From positions 3,937,501 to 4,001,500 of the forward strand of contig NC_014664.1 of NCBI RefSeq assembly GCF_000166055.1: DNA of 64,000 bases, written 5' to 3'. The DNA is from Rhodomicrobium vannielii ATCC 17100 (GTDB lineage: Bacteria; Pseudomonadota; Alphaproteobacteria; Rhizobiales; Rhodomicrobiaceae). Below, one piece after another: positions 46,193 through 55,927 of this stretch. Positions within the stretch are counted from its first letter, which is position 1. Each line of letters begins with the position of its first letter. The notes under the pieces were generated by a model. The model was not told where the DNA came from and made no database searches. It saw only the letters and a program-made list of their open reading frames with translations. The position numbers were made by a program, and so were the translations under genes.

Positions 46193-47020
46193 TCAGGGCT
46201 GCCTCTGCGATGCCTTCGCGGCGGTCTTCAGCGGCCCGGTTCTGGCGTTGAGCCGGGCCTCTGCCAGCGCAAGCCATTTGCGGCAACTTGGGAGTTGCAG
46301 ATTGCAGCGCACGGCGATGCGCGGCTTCTGCTGCGCGGACACGGGCGACCTCCCGGACAGCGCAACGGTCACGGTGCCGCCGCGTTCCGCTTCACGCGCC
46401 GAGCGTTGGATAAGCTGCCGCGCGGTCATGGCGGCGAGGAACGGGTTGGCGCGGACGGCGGCATCGCTGAAAATGCCAGTGACGCGTTCTTCCGGTTCGG
46501 CTTCCAGAACCTTGAGCGCGGTGGCGGCTCCGGCGAAAAAGGCAAGCCGCAGATTGGCGGGGGTCGCGGGCTGATTCTGTTCGGCGAGGGCGGCGGCGTT
46601 TTCGCGCGTGAACAGCAGCGCAACCGTCCGCGAAACGGCGTAATCGGTGCGGAGCGCGAGGATTTCGAAATCGTTCTTGCCCGCCGCGAGGTCCGGCAGG
46701 TTGCGTTTCACCACGTCGAGGAACGTGGACTCGATGAATTGATACGGGCCGAGCGCCGATGAAAGCGGGTTTTTCGCGAATTGCCGCCCGCCCGATTCCG
46801 CGCGCATGAGCCGGTCGAGGAAAAGGTTTTCCGCTTCGGTCGGCGCCGGGTTGGGGGCAATTTTCGGTTGCTGTGTTTCGGCCTGCGGCTTATCGGCGGT
46901 TTCGTTCGTCTTGCCGGTTGCGGGACTTGCGACGCTCTTCGTGCCGCTGTCGGGCTCCGTCCCGGCCGCCAGAACGGTCGCACTCCACACAACACACAGA
47001 ACGCATACGAACACCCGCAT
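46193..47020 (-). CDS. Exported lytic-transglycosylase-like (SLT fold) protein
   Basis: The 275-residue protein has a signal peptide (about residues 1-19), a Thr/Pro/Gln-rich spacer to residue 60, and a lysozyme-like SLT region with RLMRAESGGRQFAKNPLSSA and LGPYQFIESTFLDVV, where the Glu of ESGG is the probable catalytic residue. A C-terminal Cys pair (VRCNLQLPSC) may form a disulfide. It probably cleaves or binds peptidoglycan in the periplasm. It ends 28 bases from the cobC stop in convergent orientation and lies just downstream of moaA. Confidence 0.8.
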   Translation of the reverse strand: MRVFVCVLCVVWSATVLAAGTEPDSGTKSVASPATGKTNETADKPQAETQQPKIAPNPAPTEAENLFLDRLMRAESGGRQFAKNPLSSALGPYQFIESTFLDVVKRNLPDLAAGKNDFEILALRTDYAVSRTVALLFTRENAAALAEQNQPATPANLRLAFFAGAATALKVLEAEPEERVTGIFSDAAVRANPFLAAMTARQLIQRSAREAERGGTVTVALSGRSPVSAQQKPRIAVRCNLQLPSCRKWLALAEARLNARTGPLKTAAKASQRQP

Positions 47021-47026
47021 CGCGCG

Positions 47027-48064
47027 TCACCCGCCCGTTACGCTCATGGGCCGCACGATCCGCGTCTCGTCGGCCTTGTCGATGACGAAGTCGTGGCCGC
47101 GCGGCTTGCGTGCGAGAGCGGCGTCGATGGCCTCCGATAGCCGAGCATTCGAGGCGTCCGCGCGAAGGGGCGCTCGGAGGTCGGCCGCGTCTTCCTGCCC
47201 GAGGCATAGGTAGAGCTTGCCGGTGGCGGTGACGCGAAGGCGGTTGCAGCCTTCGCAGAAGGATCGCGACATCGGCGTGATGAAGCCGAGCCTGCCGCCG
47301 GTTTCGCGCAAGCGCACATATCGCGCCGGACCGCCGGTGCTGTCGGGAATGGCGTCGAGGGTGAACCGCGCGGAAAGCCGAGCGCGCACGTCGGATAGCG
47401 GCAGGTAACTTTCGTACCGCCCGCCTTCGATGGCGCCGAGAGGCATGGTCTCGATCAAGGTCAGGTCCATTCCTTCCGCATGACACCAGAGTAGCATGTC
47501 CTCGATTTCGCTCTCGTTAATGGCCTTCAGCGCGACCATGTTGATCTTGACGTGCAGCCCGACCGCCTTTGCAGCGCGGATGCCTGCGAGCACCGCAGCG
47601 AGATCGCCCCGACGCGTCACGGCCCGGAATTTGTCCGCGTCGCGCGTGTCGAGCGAGATGTTGACGCGGCGCACGCCGGCATCCTTCAGCGACGCGGCAA
47701 ATTCGGCCATGCGGCTACCGTTGCTCGTCAGCGTCACCTCGTCGAGCGTCCCCGCATCGAGATGGCGCGAGAGCGCGCGCACGAGCAAGAGGAGGTTGCG
47801 CCGCATCAGAGGCTCGCCGCCGGTGAGCCGGATTTTCCGCACGCCCTTCGCGATGAAGCCAGCGCAGAGGCGGTCCAGCTCTTCCAGCGTGAGCAGTTCG
47901 GCTTTCGGCAAAAATTGCATGCGATCCGGCATGCAGTAGACGCAGCGGAAATCGCAGCGGTCGGTGACCGACACGCGCAGGTAGGTGATGTGACGCCCGA
48001 AGGGATCGACCATGGCGGGCGCGGCGGCGGCGGGTGCGGCGGCTTCTGTCAGGTGCAGCGTCAT
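47027..48064 (-). CDS. moaA: GTP 3',8-cyclase (MoaA)
   Basis: This 345-residue radical SAM enzyme catalyses the first step of molybdenum cofactor synthesis from GTP. The N-terminal cluster is CDFRCVYC (CxxxCxxC), followed by RLTGGEPL. The C-terminal cluster has [19 protein letters not shown], and the chain ends in the essential Gly-Gly. ATG 48064 starts [11 protein letters not shown] 48100 is an alternative. No other moa or moe genes are in the window. Confidence 0.94.
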   Translation of the reverse strand: MTLHLTEAAAPAAAAPAMVDPFGRHITYLRVSVTDRCDFRCVYCMPDRMQFLPKAELLTLEELDRLCAGFIAKGVRKIRLTGGEPLMRRNLLLLVRALSRHLDAGTLDEVTLTSNGSRMAEFAASLKDAGVRRVNISLDTRDADKFRAVTRRGDLAAVLAGIRAAKAVGLHVKINMVALKAINESEIEDMLLWCHAEGMDLTLIETMPLGAIEGGRYESYLPLSDVRARLSARFTLDAIPDSTGGPARYVRLRETGGRLGFITPMSRSFCEGCNRLRVTATGKLYLCLGQEDAADLRAPLRADASNARLSEAIDAALARKPRGHDFVIDKADETRIVRPMSVTGG

Positions 48065-48303
48065 TCTTATCCGGGTTTCGCGGGTGGAGCCGGGGGACAT
48101 CGACGGCGAAATGCTGATATGTGAATGCGGCGGTGGTTGTCAGCGCCCACGCGCTCACGAAATGATGATGAGACGCCGCCGAGCCGCCGGGCGCCTAGCG
48201 TCTTTTTTGCATACGTCTCGGATGATAATGCTGCTCCTCAGGCGCCTGAGTTTGCTTTGAGCATGCGCAGAAACCTGAAATGGACGATCTGGAGTTACTC
48301 CCC

Positions 48304-48864
48304 ATGGAAGCTTATGAAACGCTGGTAACGCGGGTGACCCCGTCCATTCTCGAAGAACCGGCTCCCGACCATGAAATCGAACGCAAGATCGTCGCGGCGG
48401 CGCTTCGCGCTCCCGATCACAAGCGGCTGAAGCCGTGGCGGTTCATCTCCATTCGCGGCGACGCACGGGCGAAGCTCGGCGAGATTTTCGCGGCGGCGTA
48501 TAAGAACAAAGCGCCAAACGCCTCGCCGGAGGTGATCGCCCGCGAGAACAAGAAGCCGCTGCGCGCGCCGCTGATCCTCGTTGTGCTGGCAAAGATCGTC
48601 GAAGACGCGAATGTGCCCGCCATCGATCAGAAGTTTTCGGCGGCGGCGGCGGCACAGAACATCATCCTCGCGAGCGAGGCGCTCGGCTTCGGTGCGGTAT
48701 GGAAGACGGGTGACGCCGCCACCGATCCGCTCATCAGGGAAGCGCTCGGCGTGAAGACGAACGAAGAGATCGTTGCATACATCTATATCGGTACGGTGAA
48801 AGCGCGCCCGAACCCGCCCGCGCCGCTCGAAGTATCGGCATTTCTCACAAGCTGGCCCGCCTGA
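48304..48864 (+). CDS. Nitroreductase family protein (YdjA-like)
   Basis: The 186-residue FMN-dependent oxidoreductase has the short YdjA-like layout: RAPDHKRLKPWRFISI (FMN-binding Arg region), AAAAAQNIILASEALGFGAV and the C-terminal YIYIGTVKA strand. ATG 48304 has a GGAG site about 9 bases upstream; ATG 48280 is an in-frame alternative. The physiological substrate is unknown. Confidence 0.85.
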   Translation: MEAYETLVTRVTPSILEEPAPDHEIERKIVAAALRAPDHKRLKPWRFISIRGDARAKLGEIFAAAYKNKAPNASPEVIARENKKPLRAPLILVVLAKIVEDANVPAIDQKFSAAAAAQNIILASEALGFGAVWKTGDAATDPLIREALGVKTNEEIVAYIYIGTVKARPNPPAPLEVSAFLTSWPA

Positions 48865-48882
48865 GCAGTCTCGCCGCCCGCG

Positions 48883-49680
48883 CTAGCCTTCGGCGCAGAT
48901 GCCCGGCTCGGACTCATCGCCCGCCAGCACTTCGGCGATGTGGCGCACCTCGACCACTCGCCCTTCGCGTGCGAGTTTGCCCGCGATGTTCATGAGGCAG
49001 CCGAGGTCGGCGCCCGTGAGCACTTCGGCGTTGGTATCGACCACGCGCTCGGCCTTTTGCGTGACGATGGCGTTGGAAATTTCGGGGTATTTGAGTGCGA
49101 ACGCTCCGCCGAACCCGCAGCACACGTCGCGGTCGCTCATTTCCGCGAGCGTGAGGCCGTCGAGGCTCTTTAGAAGCGCGCGCGGCTGCGAGGCGACGCC
49201 GAGTTCCCGCACCGACGAGCAGGAGTCGTGATAGGTCACGCGGCGCGGATAGGCTCGGCCGGAAAAATCCACGCCGAGAATGTCAGCGAGAAATGCGGTG
49301 AGTTCGCTGGTGCGGCTTGCAAGGCCCTCCGCGCGGGCGCGCCACGAAGGCTCCGTTTCCGCGTCGAACAGGCCGGGATAATGCTTCGCGATCATGGCCG
49401 CGCACGAGCCTGACGGCACCACGACGTAAGGGAAGGTCTCGAAGGCAGCGATGACCTGTTTCGCAATCTCTCTCGCCGCCTCGCGATCGCCCGAATTATA
49501 GGCGGGCTGGCCGCAGCAGGTCTGGCTTGGGGGAACGATGACCTCGCATCCCGCCTCTTCGAGGAGCTTCACCGCAGCGAAAGCGGCGGATGGCCGGAAT
49601 ATATCTACAAGGCAGGTGACGAAAAGCGCCACGCGAACCGTCTGGTGGCTTCGAGCAGCATTCGGCCCACTTGGCTCCAT
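48883..49680 (-). CDS. Cysteine-rich CCG-domain protein (LutA/LldE/YkgE type)
   Basis: About 265 residues with two CCG domains: SQTCCGQPAYNSG and a second with DSCSSVREL plus VCCGFGGAFALKYPEIS. This is the LutA component of the LutABC L-lactate oxidation system, whose Cys-rich domains bind Fe-S or heterodisulfide-type centres. lutB and lutC are not adjacent, so a partner must be elsewhere or the role differs. ATG 49680 (after a GGGGGA site) or ATG 49695 may be the start. Confidence 0.85.
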   Translation of the reverse strand: MEPSGPNAARSHQTVRVALFVTCLVDIFRPSAAFAAVKLLEEAGCEVIVPPSQTCCGQPAYNSGDREAAREIAKQVIAAFETFPYVVVPSGSCAAMIAKHYPGLFDAETEPSWRARAEGLASRTSELTAFLADILGVDFSGRAYPRRVTYHDSCSSVRELGVASQPRALLKSLDGLTLAEMSDRDVCCGFGGAFALKYPEISNAIVTQKAERVVDTNAEVLTGADLGCLMNIAGKLAREGRVVEVRHIAEVLAGDESEPGICAEG

Positions 49681-49785
49681 CCCGGATTCCCCCATCAATC
49701 GCCAGCGCAACACGTCAGAGCGTGTGCATCGCGCCAGAGCACTACGCCGAAAAGTGTATGCGGCTTTTGCATACGCGAAGCGACA

Positions 49786-49813
49786 GATAATTGCAGCGCA
49801 GGCTCCAATTATC
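49786..49813. repeat. Intergenic inverted repeat
   Basis: GATAATTG (49786-49793) and CAATTATC (49806-49813) are exact reverse complements. A smaller hairpin GTATGC/GCATAC lies just before (about 49756-49774). They fill the gap between the LutA-type gene and uxs and may be a degenerate member of the local palindromic repeat family. Confidence 0.45.
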
Positions 49814-49946
49814 TCGCCCGATCAATGAGGCCTCGGCTTTCGTCGCCGTCAGCCGCGAGGTTGACACGCTGGAACCTCGGCGCGTGGGAGGTTACGAAGC
49901 CGCGCGCCGAAAGCCATCGCGTACCGCGAGCGTGCCGCTCCTTCAG

Positions 49947-50909
49947 TTAATCGATCAGCGCCCGAAAATAGGCGATTGTCGGTTTCAGCCCCTCCGAAAG
50001 CGGCACTTCAGGTTGCCAGCCAAGCTTCGCCTGCGCGAGCGCGATATCAGGTTGCCGCTGCTTCGGATCGTCGGCGGGCAGCGGGCGATAAACGATTTCG
50101 CTGGCGGAATCGGTCTGCCGGACGACCTCACGCGCCAGTTCGAGCATCGAGAATTCGCCCGGATTACCCAGATTGACGGGGCCGATGAAGCCGGCGGGGC
50201 TGTTCATCAGCCGAACGAGGCCGTCGATCAGATCGTCGACATAGCAAAAGGAGCGCGTTTGCCGCCCGTCGCCGTACAGCGTTATGGGCTCGTTCGTCAG
50301 CGCCTGGACGATGAAATTCGACACGACGCGGCCATCGGCGCGATGCATGCGCGGGCCGTACGTGTTGAAGATCCGCGCGACCTTGATGTCGAGTTGGTGC
50401 TGGCGGTTATAGTCGAAGAACAGCGTTTCCGCGCAGCGCTTGCCTTCGTCGTAGCAGGAGCGGGGGCCGATAGGGTTCACGTTGCCCCAGTAATCCTCGC
50501 GCTGCGGGTGGACGGCGGGATCGCCGTAGACCTCGCTCGTGGAGGCCTGAAGGATGCGGCACTTCAGGCGCTTGGCGAGCCCCAGCATGTTGATGGCGCC
50601 ATGAACGCTGGTTTTCGTCGTCTGCACCGGGTCGTGCTGATAGTGCACGGGCGAAGCCGGGCAGGCGAGATTGTAGATTTCGTCCACCTCGACATAGAGA
50701 GGCAGCGTCACGTCATGGCGCATGAACTCGAAGCGCGGCTGCCCGTGCAAATGATCGATGTTGCGCTTCGTCCCGGTGAAAAGATTGTCCACGCAGAGTA
50801 CTTCGTGACCATCGGCAAGAAGACGGTCGATCAGATGCGACCCGAGGAAACCGGCGCCTCCGGTAACCAGAACGCGTTTCCGGCTTTCATAAAGTCTTGG
50901 CATGATCAA
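49947..50909 (-). CDS. uxs: UDP-glucuronic acid decarboxylase (UDP-xylose synthase)
   Basis: This 320-residue short-chain dehydrogenase/reductase of the extended type has the NAD motif [12 protein letters not shown], the segment [16 protein letters not shown], the catalytic STSEVYGDP and Tyr-x3-Lys in [12 protein letters not shown], and [11 protein letters not shown]. These together mark UDP-glucuronate decarboxylase, which makes UDP-xylose for surface polysaccharide. It overlaps the preceding glycosyltransferase gene by 23 bases and is probably co-translated with it. Confidence 0.92.
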   Translation of the reverse strand: MIMPRLYESRKRVLVTGGAGFLGSHLIDRLLADGHEVLCVDNLFTGTKRNIDHLHGQPRFEFMRHDVTLPLYVEVDEIYNLACPASPVHYQHDPVQTTKTSVHGAINMLGLAKRLKCRILQASTSEVYGDPAVHPQREDYWGNVNPIGPRSCYDEGKRCAETLFFDYNRQHQLDIKVARIFNTYGPRMHRADGRVVSNFIVQALTNEPITLYGDGRQTRSFCYVDDLIDGLVRLMNSPAGFIGPVNLGNPGEFSMLELAREVVRQTDSASEIVYRPLPADDPKQRQPDIALAQAKLGWQPEVPLSEGLKPTIAYFRALID

Positions 50910-52056
50910 TGGCCTCGCTCAAATGCGCTGAATACTTTCCCGCCGGACCACCGGCGGAGATGGAAAGGTAGTTGTCCAGACGGCTGTTAAGGCGCGTCGC
51001 GAAATCGCTGAAGCGGAAATTGCGCTGCCAGCGAGAATGCCCGGCCAAGCCCATGGCGGCGGCCTTGTCCGTGTTCCGCAGCAGAAAGATCAGCCGATCC
51101 GCGAGATCGTCCTTGCGGTCGAGATCGGCGTTGAAACCGGTCACGCCATCGACGTTCACCTCGCGCCCGGCATCATGGATCGATGCGACAACCGGCAGGC
51201 CGCGCCGCATCGCCTCCGCATAGACGATGCCGAAGCCCTCGTTTCGGCTCGGCATGGCGAAGACGTGCGCGGCGTCCCATAGGGCGGGGAGCGCCTCTTC
51301 CGGCACGAAGCCGAGCACGTCGATATTCTCGCGGGCGGGCGACGCTGCGGCTACCGCCTGAATCGCGTCGAGGCCGCTGCCGCCGCCCGCGATGACGAGG
51401 CGGGCTTGCGGGACCGCCGCCGTGACCTGCGGCCATGCCGCGATCAACTCACGATGGCCTTTGTAATCCTCCGCCGCGTCGATCCGGCCGAGAATGAGCA
51501 CCGATGGCGGCCCCTGAAAGGAAGCGAGCGCATCCGGCGCGTCATCGCTTTCCGTCGAGAGCCCGCAAACTTGCGCCCGAGGCAGCGGACCGCGCAGCGT
51601 CTCGAATTTTTCGAGGGTGAAGGCGGAGTTCACCAGCACGATGTCGGCCCCGGCAAGCGCGCGCGCTCGCGCCGGTGAGTCGTCGTACCAGACTTCGATG
51701 CCGTGAATCCAAGTCGCGTAGGGCCTCAGCCTTCGGAGCGCACGAGGATGAGCGCGGGCTGTCCCGACCGAGTCGTAAAGAGCGAATGGATTGCGAAGGG
51801 CGAGCCGGTTCGCTGCGAGGAGGAACTTGAATTTGCTGCCGCGTGCCAAGCGGGCGGCGACGCCATCGACCTCAACGGGTTCCGTATCGAGGAAGCTCAG
51901 GAGATCGACGCGGACGCCCGAGCCGATCAGGGCGCGCGCGGACATGCGAGCGACGGCGGAGATACCGCCAGCGCCAGGCCTCAAAAGCGTCGCTCCCAGA
52001 AGAACCTTCGAACCGCGATGTGCCAAGCGATCCTCCCACCAAAGATGGGAAAGCAT
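50887..52056 (-). CDS. Glycosyltransferase family 4/1
   Basis: The GT-B glycosyltransferase has the C-terminal donor domain with [32 protein letters not shown] and the EX7E-type region [20 protein letters not shown]. From ATG 52056 it has 389 residues; the frame is open to 52167. The partner uxs suggests a xylose-containing or other acidic-sugar-derived exopolysaccharide or LPS. The acceptor is unknown. Confidence 0.88.
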   Translation of the reverse strand: MLSHLWWEDRLAHRGSKVLLGATLLRPGAGGISAVARMSARALIGSGVRVDLLSFLDTEPVEVDGVAARLARGSKFKFLLAANRLALRNPFALYDSVGTARAHPRALRRLRPYATWIHGIEVWYDDSPARARALAGADIVLVNSAFTLEKFETLRGPLPRAQVCGLSTESDDAPDALASFQGPPSVLILGRIDAAEDYKGHRELIAAWPQVTAAVPQARLVIAGGGSGLDAIQAVAAASPARENIDVLGFVPEEALPALWDAAHVFAMPSRNEGFGIVYAEAMRRGLPVVASIHDAGREVNVDGVTGFNADLDRKDDLADRLIFLLRNTDKAAAMGLAGHSRWQRNFRFSDFATRLNSRLDNYLSISAGGPAGKYSAHLSEAIDHAKTL

Positions 52057-52284
52057 ATAATTGGTTCCATCGCCAACCTTTGCGCGTGTTTTCCACCGCT
52101 CGCGCACCGCTATCTGGGGACCGCGAGCGCATCGATCGCCACAGCAGCGGGCGCTCCCCAATTGCATCGCATTTGAGATGCCGATAAAGATGTGCGTTCA
52201 TGCGAGGCTGCGCTGACAGCCGCGCCACGAGGGCTGCTGGCGGCTCAAGGCTTTCAGCGGACGCGCGATAAGGATCGACGAGAC

Positions 52285-53616
52285 ATGACAGATCTTCCGC
52301 CGCTTCGATTGGGCATCGCCGGTCTCGGCACGGTGGGCGCGGGCCTCGTGTCCCTGCTGCGCGAAAACGGCGCGGCTATCGCCGATCGCTCGGGCCGCAG
52401 CATCGAGGTCGCGGGCGTATCGGCGCGCACGCCGGGCAAGGATCGCGGCGTGGACCTCGCGGGCATTCCGTGGTTCGCGAACGCCTGCGATCTAGCGCGA
52501 AGCGACAGCATCGACGTGTTCGTGGAACTGATCGGCGGCGATGAAGGCCCGGCGCTTCAAAGCGTCGAAGTGGCGCTCGAAGCGGGCAAGCATGTCGTCA
52601 CGGCGAACAAGGCGCTTCTCGCGCGCCATGGCGTGTATCTCGCCGGACTCGCGGAGAAGAAGGGCCTCGCGCTCAATTTCGAGGCGGCAATCGCGGGCGG
52701 CATCCCAATCGTCAAGGGCCTGCGCGAAAGCCTCCTCGGCAATTCCATCAGCCGCGTCTACGGCATCCTGAACGGCACCAGCAACTACATCCTCACCCGC
52801 ATGCAGCGCGAGGGCCTGCCCTTCGCGGAGGTGCTCGCGGAAGCGCAGGCGCTCGGCTATGCGGAGGCGGACCCGACCTTCGACGTCGACGGTCAGGACG
52901 CGGGCCACAAGCTTGCGCTGCTTTCGGCGCTCGCTTTCGGCGTTCGGCCCGATTTCGGCGCGATCCACCTTGAAGGCATTCGCGGCATCACGCCCGACGA
53001 CTTCGACGCCGCTGAAGAACTCGGCTACCGCATCAAGCTTCTCGCCGTGGCGATCCAGACCGAAAACGGCATCGAGGCGCGCGTCTCGCCGACCATGATC
53101 CCGAAAACGAGCGCGCTGGCGGGCGTTGACGGCCCGCTCAACTCCGTCGCCGTCGAGGGCGACTATTCGGGCCTTATCATTCTCGCGGGGCCGGGCGCCG
53201 GATCGAGGGCCACCGCGTCGTCGGTGGCAAGCGACATCATCGACATCGCGCGCGGCCACATCAGCCCGCCCTTCATCCTGCCCGTTGCGAAACTGCGTCA
53301 GCAGACGCGCCCCGGCATGTTCTCGCACGAGGGCGGCTTCTACATCCGCCTTTCGGTCTTCGACCGGCCGGGGGCCATCGCAGCCATCGCGACGCGCATG
53401 GCCGAGCAGCAGATTTCGCTCGAAAGCGTGGTTCAGAAGCGCGCGCCGCTCGATCTGCCGGGGATCAGCCGCGCGGGCCAGGCGGGCGAGCCGACGCCGG
53501 TCGTCATGATCACGCATCGCACGCGCGAAGAGCGGCTACGCAGCGCGCTTGCCGCTATCGTCGAGGATGGGCACGTCTCCGGCGTTCCCCAGACGATACG
53601 CATTGAGGCGCTTTAA
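52285..53616 (+). CDS. hom: Homoserine dehydrogenase
   Basis: This 443-residue monofunctional enzyme reduces aspartate semialdehyde to homoserine for threonine and methionine synthesis. It has the NAD(P) motif LGIAGLGTVGAGLVSLL, the catalytic region NFEAAIAGGIPIVKGLRESL with NGTSNYILTRM, and a C-terminal ACT domain (GGFYIRLSVFDRPGAIAAIA) for allosteric threonine control. ATG 52285 begins MTDLPPLRLG. glpX follows, a neighbour pair widespread in alphaproteobacteria. Confidence 0.94.
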   Translation: MTDLPPLRLGIAGLGTVGAGLVSLLRENGAAIADRSGRSIEVAGVSARTPGKDRGVDLAGIPWFANACDLARSDSIDVFVELIGGDEGPALQSVEVALEAGKHVVTANKALLARHGVYLAGLAEKKGLALNFEAAIAGGIPIVKGLRESLLGNSISRVYGILNGTSNYILTRMQREGLPFAEVLAEAQALGYAEADPTFDVDGQDAGHKLALLSALAFGVRPDFGAIHLEGIRGITPDDFDAAEELGYRIKLLAVAIQTENGIEARVSPTMIPKTSALAGVDGPLNSVAVEGDYSGLIILAGPGAGSRATASSVASDIIDIARGHISPPFILPVAKLRQQTRPGMFSHEGGFYIRLSVFDRPGAIAAIATRMAEQQISLESVVQKRAPLDLPGISRAGQAGEPTPVVMITHRTREERLRSALAAIVEDGHVSGVPQTIRIEAL

Positions 53617-53636
53617 CCCAGCGTGCTACAGCTTCA

Positions 53637-53729
53637 GAGCGCGACCGGCTCAAACGGAGTCGGCGACGCGCTCGAAGATTTATCGCAATTCCGGACGGAA
53701 AATCGGTTCCCGCTTTTTTTGGGAATTGC
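53637..53729. repeat. Mosaic palindromic repeat (two-part), copy 2
   Basis: Part 1 is GAGCGCG (53637-53643) with CGCGCTC (53667-53673). Part 2 runs from GCAATTCC (53685) to GGAATTGC (53729) and contains GGACGGAAAATCGGTTCCCG. It matches copy 1 at 39197-39240 with only a few differences and has the same order of parts. It fills the hom-glpX gap. Confidence 0.85.
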
Positions 53730-53763
53730 TTAGCCACCTGAGTTTCGCGGGAGGGCCAGGACC

Positions 53764-54759
53764 ATGGCAAACGAGCCGTCATTCGCCAGACCGGCGAGCA
53801 GTCTCATGCGCACGCTTTCGCTCGACATCGCCCGTGTAACGGAGGGCGCGGCCGTCGCCGCGGCCAAGCTCCGCGGGCGCGGCGACGAGCGGCAGGCGGA
53901 CGCCGCCGCCGTCGCCGCCATGCACCGCGAGCTAGCCGATCTCGCCATCGACGGCCGTATCGTGATCGGCGAGGGCGAGCGTGACGATGTGCCGCTCCTC
54001 TACGAAGGCGAGGAACTGGGCGTCGGCGGCCAGCCCGTCGACATCGCTGTGGACCCGCTGGAAGGCACGACGCTCTGCGCGAAATCGCTGCCGGGTGCGC
54101 TGGCGGTCGTCGCGATGAGCGAGCGCGATTGCATGCTCAAGGTGCCCGACGTCTACATGGAGAAGATCGCCATCGGGCCGGGCTACGAGCCGGGGTTGGT
54201 GAGCCTTGAGCGTTCCATCGCGGAAAACCTCGCCCGCCTCGCATCCGCGAAGGGGGGGCGCGTGTCCGAGCTTACGGCGTGCGTGCTCGACAGGCCGCGC
54301 CATGCGAGGCTGATCGAGGAAATCCGTTCCGCCGGCGCTGCCGTGGCGCTGATCGGCGACGGCGACATCGCGGGCGTGATCCAGACCTGCAAGCCGGACG
54401 AAACCGGTATCGACATCTATCTCGGCACGGGCGGCGCGGCTGAAGGCGTTCTCGCCGCCGCCGCGCTCGTTTGCCTCGGCGGCCAGATCGAAGGGCGTCT
54501 CTCAGGGCTCAGCGACGAGCAGGCGCGGCACGCGGAGTCGCTCGGCATCGAGAACCCGCGAAGGATCTTCCGCGTGGAAGACATGGTTTCGGGGGACATC
54601 ATCTTTGCCGCTACGGGCGTCACGGACGGCTCGCTGCTGCCGGGCGCGCGTTTCTTCGACGGTCGCATCGAGACGCACACCGTCATCATGCGTTCATCCA
54701 CCCGCACCGTGCGCTGGATTCGCGCCGAGCATCTCGACGTCCGCAAATTCGAGCGCTGA
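53764..54759 (+). CDS. glpX: Fructose-1,6-bisphosphatase class II (GlpX)
   Basis: This 331-residue metal-dependent phosphatase of gluconeogenesis and the Calvin cycle has the metal-site motif AVDPLEGTTLCAKSLPG, the earlier IVIGEGERDDVPLLYEGE and the late GGAAEGVLAAAALVCLGG. In phototrophic relatives class II enzymes may also act on sedoheptulose bisphosphate. It stands alone after hom. Confidence 0.94.
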   Translation: MANEPSFARPASSLMRTLSLDIARVTEGAAVAAAKLRGRGDERQADAAAVAAMHRELADLAIDGRIVIGEGERDDVPLLYEGEELGVGGQPVDIAVDPLEGTTLCAKSLPGALAVVAMSERDCMLKVPDVYMEKIAIGPGYEPGLVSLERSIAENLARLASAKGGRVSELTACVLDRPRHARLIEEIRSAGAAVALIGDGDIAGVIQTCKPDETGIDIYLGTGGAAEGVLAAAALVCLGGQIEGRLSGLSDEQARHAESLGIENPRRIFRVEDMVSGDIIFAATGVTDGSLLPGARFFDGRIETHTVIMRSSTRTVRWIRAEHLDVRKFER

Positions 54760-54949
54760 GTCGCGCGCCTCGCGTTGAGCGTTTCGAGATCGGAAACAAA
54801 CATCGGCCCCAAAGCTGGGCTTGATGCTCTCCCCGGGGCGAGAGACGATACACGTTCGGGTGCCGTGCGATCAGCCATGATACGGCGCCATGCGGAAAGT
54901 CGCTCGCCGGAAAACTTCGCGCGAAGACCGGCGAGGCAGCGGGGCATTG

Positions 54950-55927
54950 ATGCGGATTTTGCTATTTGCTGTAGGGGCTTTTGTTCTGATCCCGGCTCTG
55001 GCCGAGGCGAAAGAGTGCGTTTATACTGAAAAGAGCTTTCTCGCGCGGGTCGTGGCGGTCGATTCGCAGAAGCGGCACGCCTATGGCGGCGCGGGCGAGG
55101 CGACTTCCGAAACGCCGTTGCTCCGGGAGAAGGAAATCGTACTTTCCTTCGAGCAGGGACCGCACAGCGCCTATACGAAATACATCCTCGACATCCTCGA
55201 CAAGCACTGCGTGAAAGCAACCTTCTTTCTCAAGGGAAGTGCGGCGCTGGCGAATTCTGTGGCTGTGCGCGACGTGGCGCGTCGCGGTCATACGCTGGCA
55301 GCGGGCGTCTGGTCGAAAGCGGACGCGGGCAAGCCCGAAGACGCCAGGAATGAACTGGAGAGCGCACTCGCCGCCGTCGCGAAGGCCTCGAAGGAGCCGG
55401 TCGCGCCGTTTCTCCGCATATCGCAGCGTGCGCTTGCCCCGGAATTTCAGGCCTATCTCGAAGAGCGGGGCGTCAGCCTTTGGTATGCCGACATCGAATC
55501 CGGCGATGGCGATCAGGGCCTCACGCCCACGGCTTTCGCCAACCGAACCCTCGCACGCCTCAAGGAAGCAGGCAAAGGCGTCCTCGCCCTCCGCGATACC
55601 AGCAAGATGACCGTGGACGCGCTCGACAGCATCCTCATCAACATGGAGATTGAAGGGTTCAAGATCGTTCAGATCGTGCCAACCGCCAATTTCGAGCCGA
55701 AAGCGGAGGTCTCGGAGAAGCTTTCGCTTCCTGCCGCAGCCGCGCCGCCCCGAGTAGCGAGGCCTGCCGCCGATCAGAGGGCAGAGCAGCAGCGACGCGA
55801 TGCCCCGCGTCCGCTCGCGCGCGAGACCCCTCGCGTCGCCGCCCCGGCCGCACAGCCTCAGCGACGCCTGAGCGAACGTGAGAATGCCGCACGACAAACC
55901 GGAATCGGAGACGACATACGTCAGTGA
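54950..55927 (+). CDS. NodB-fold polysaccharide deacetylase-like protein, catalytic residues lost
   Basis: This 325-residue exported protein has a signal peptide of about 20 residues (MRILLFAVGAFVLIPALAEA). A NodB-like region follows: EIVLSFEQGPHSAYTKYILD, CVKATFFLKGSAAL and RRGHTLAAGVWSKAD. In active carbohydrate esterase 4 enzymes the first motif is TFDDGP and the second HxxxH. Here the two Asp are Glu and Gln, and the second motif has no His after GHTLAAG, so it should not bind the catalytic metal. The last 80 residues are Pro/Arg/Ala-rich. A binding or structural role in the envelope is more likely than deacetylation. Confidence 0.8.
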   Translation: MRILLFAVGAFVLIPALAEAKECVYTEKSFLARVVAVDSQKRHAYGGAGEATSETPLLREKEIVLSFEQGPHSAYTKYILDILDKHCVKATFFLKGSAALANSVAVRDVARRGHTLAAGVWSKADAGKPEDARNELESALAAVAKASKEPVAPFLRISQRALAPEFQAYLEERGVSLWYADIESGDGDQGLTPTAFANRTLARLKEAGKGVLALRDTSKMTVDALDSILINMEIEGFKIVQIVPTANFEPKAEVSEKLSLPAAAAPPRVARPAADQRAEQQRRDAPRPLARETPRVAAPAAQPQRRLSERENAARQTGIGDDIRQ

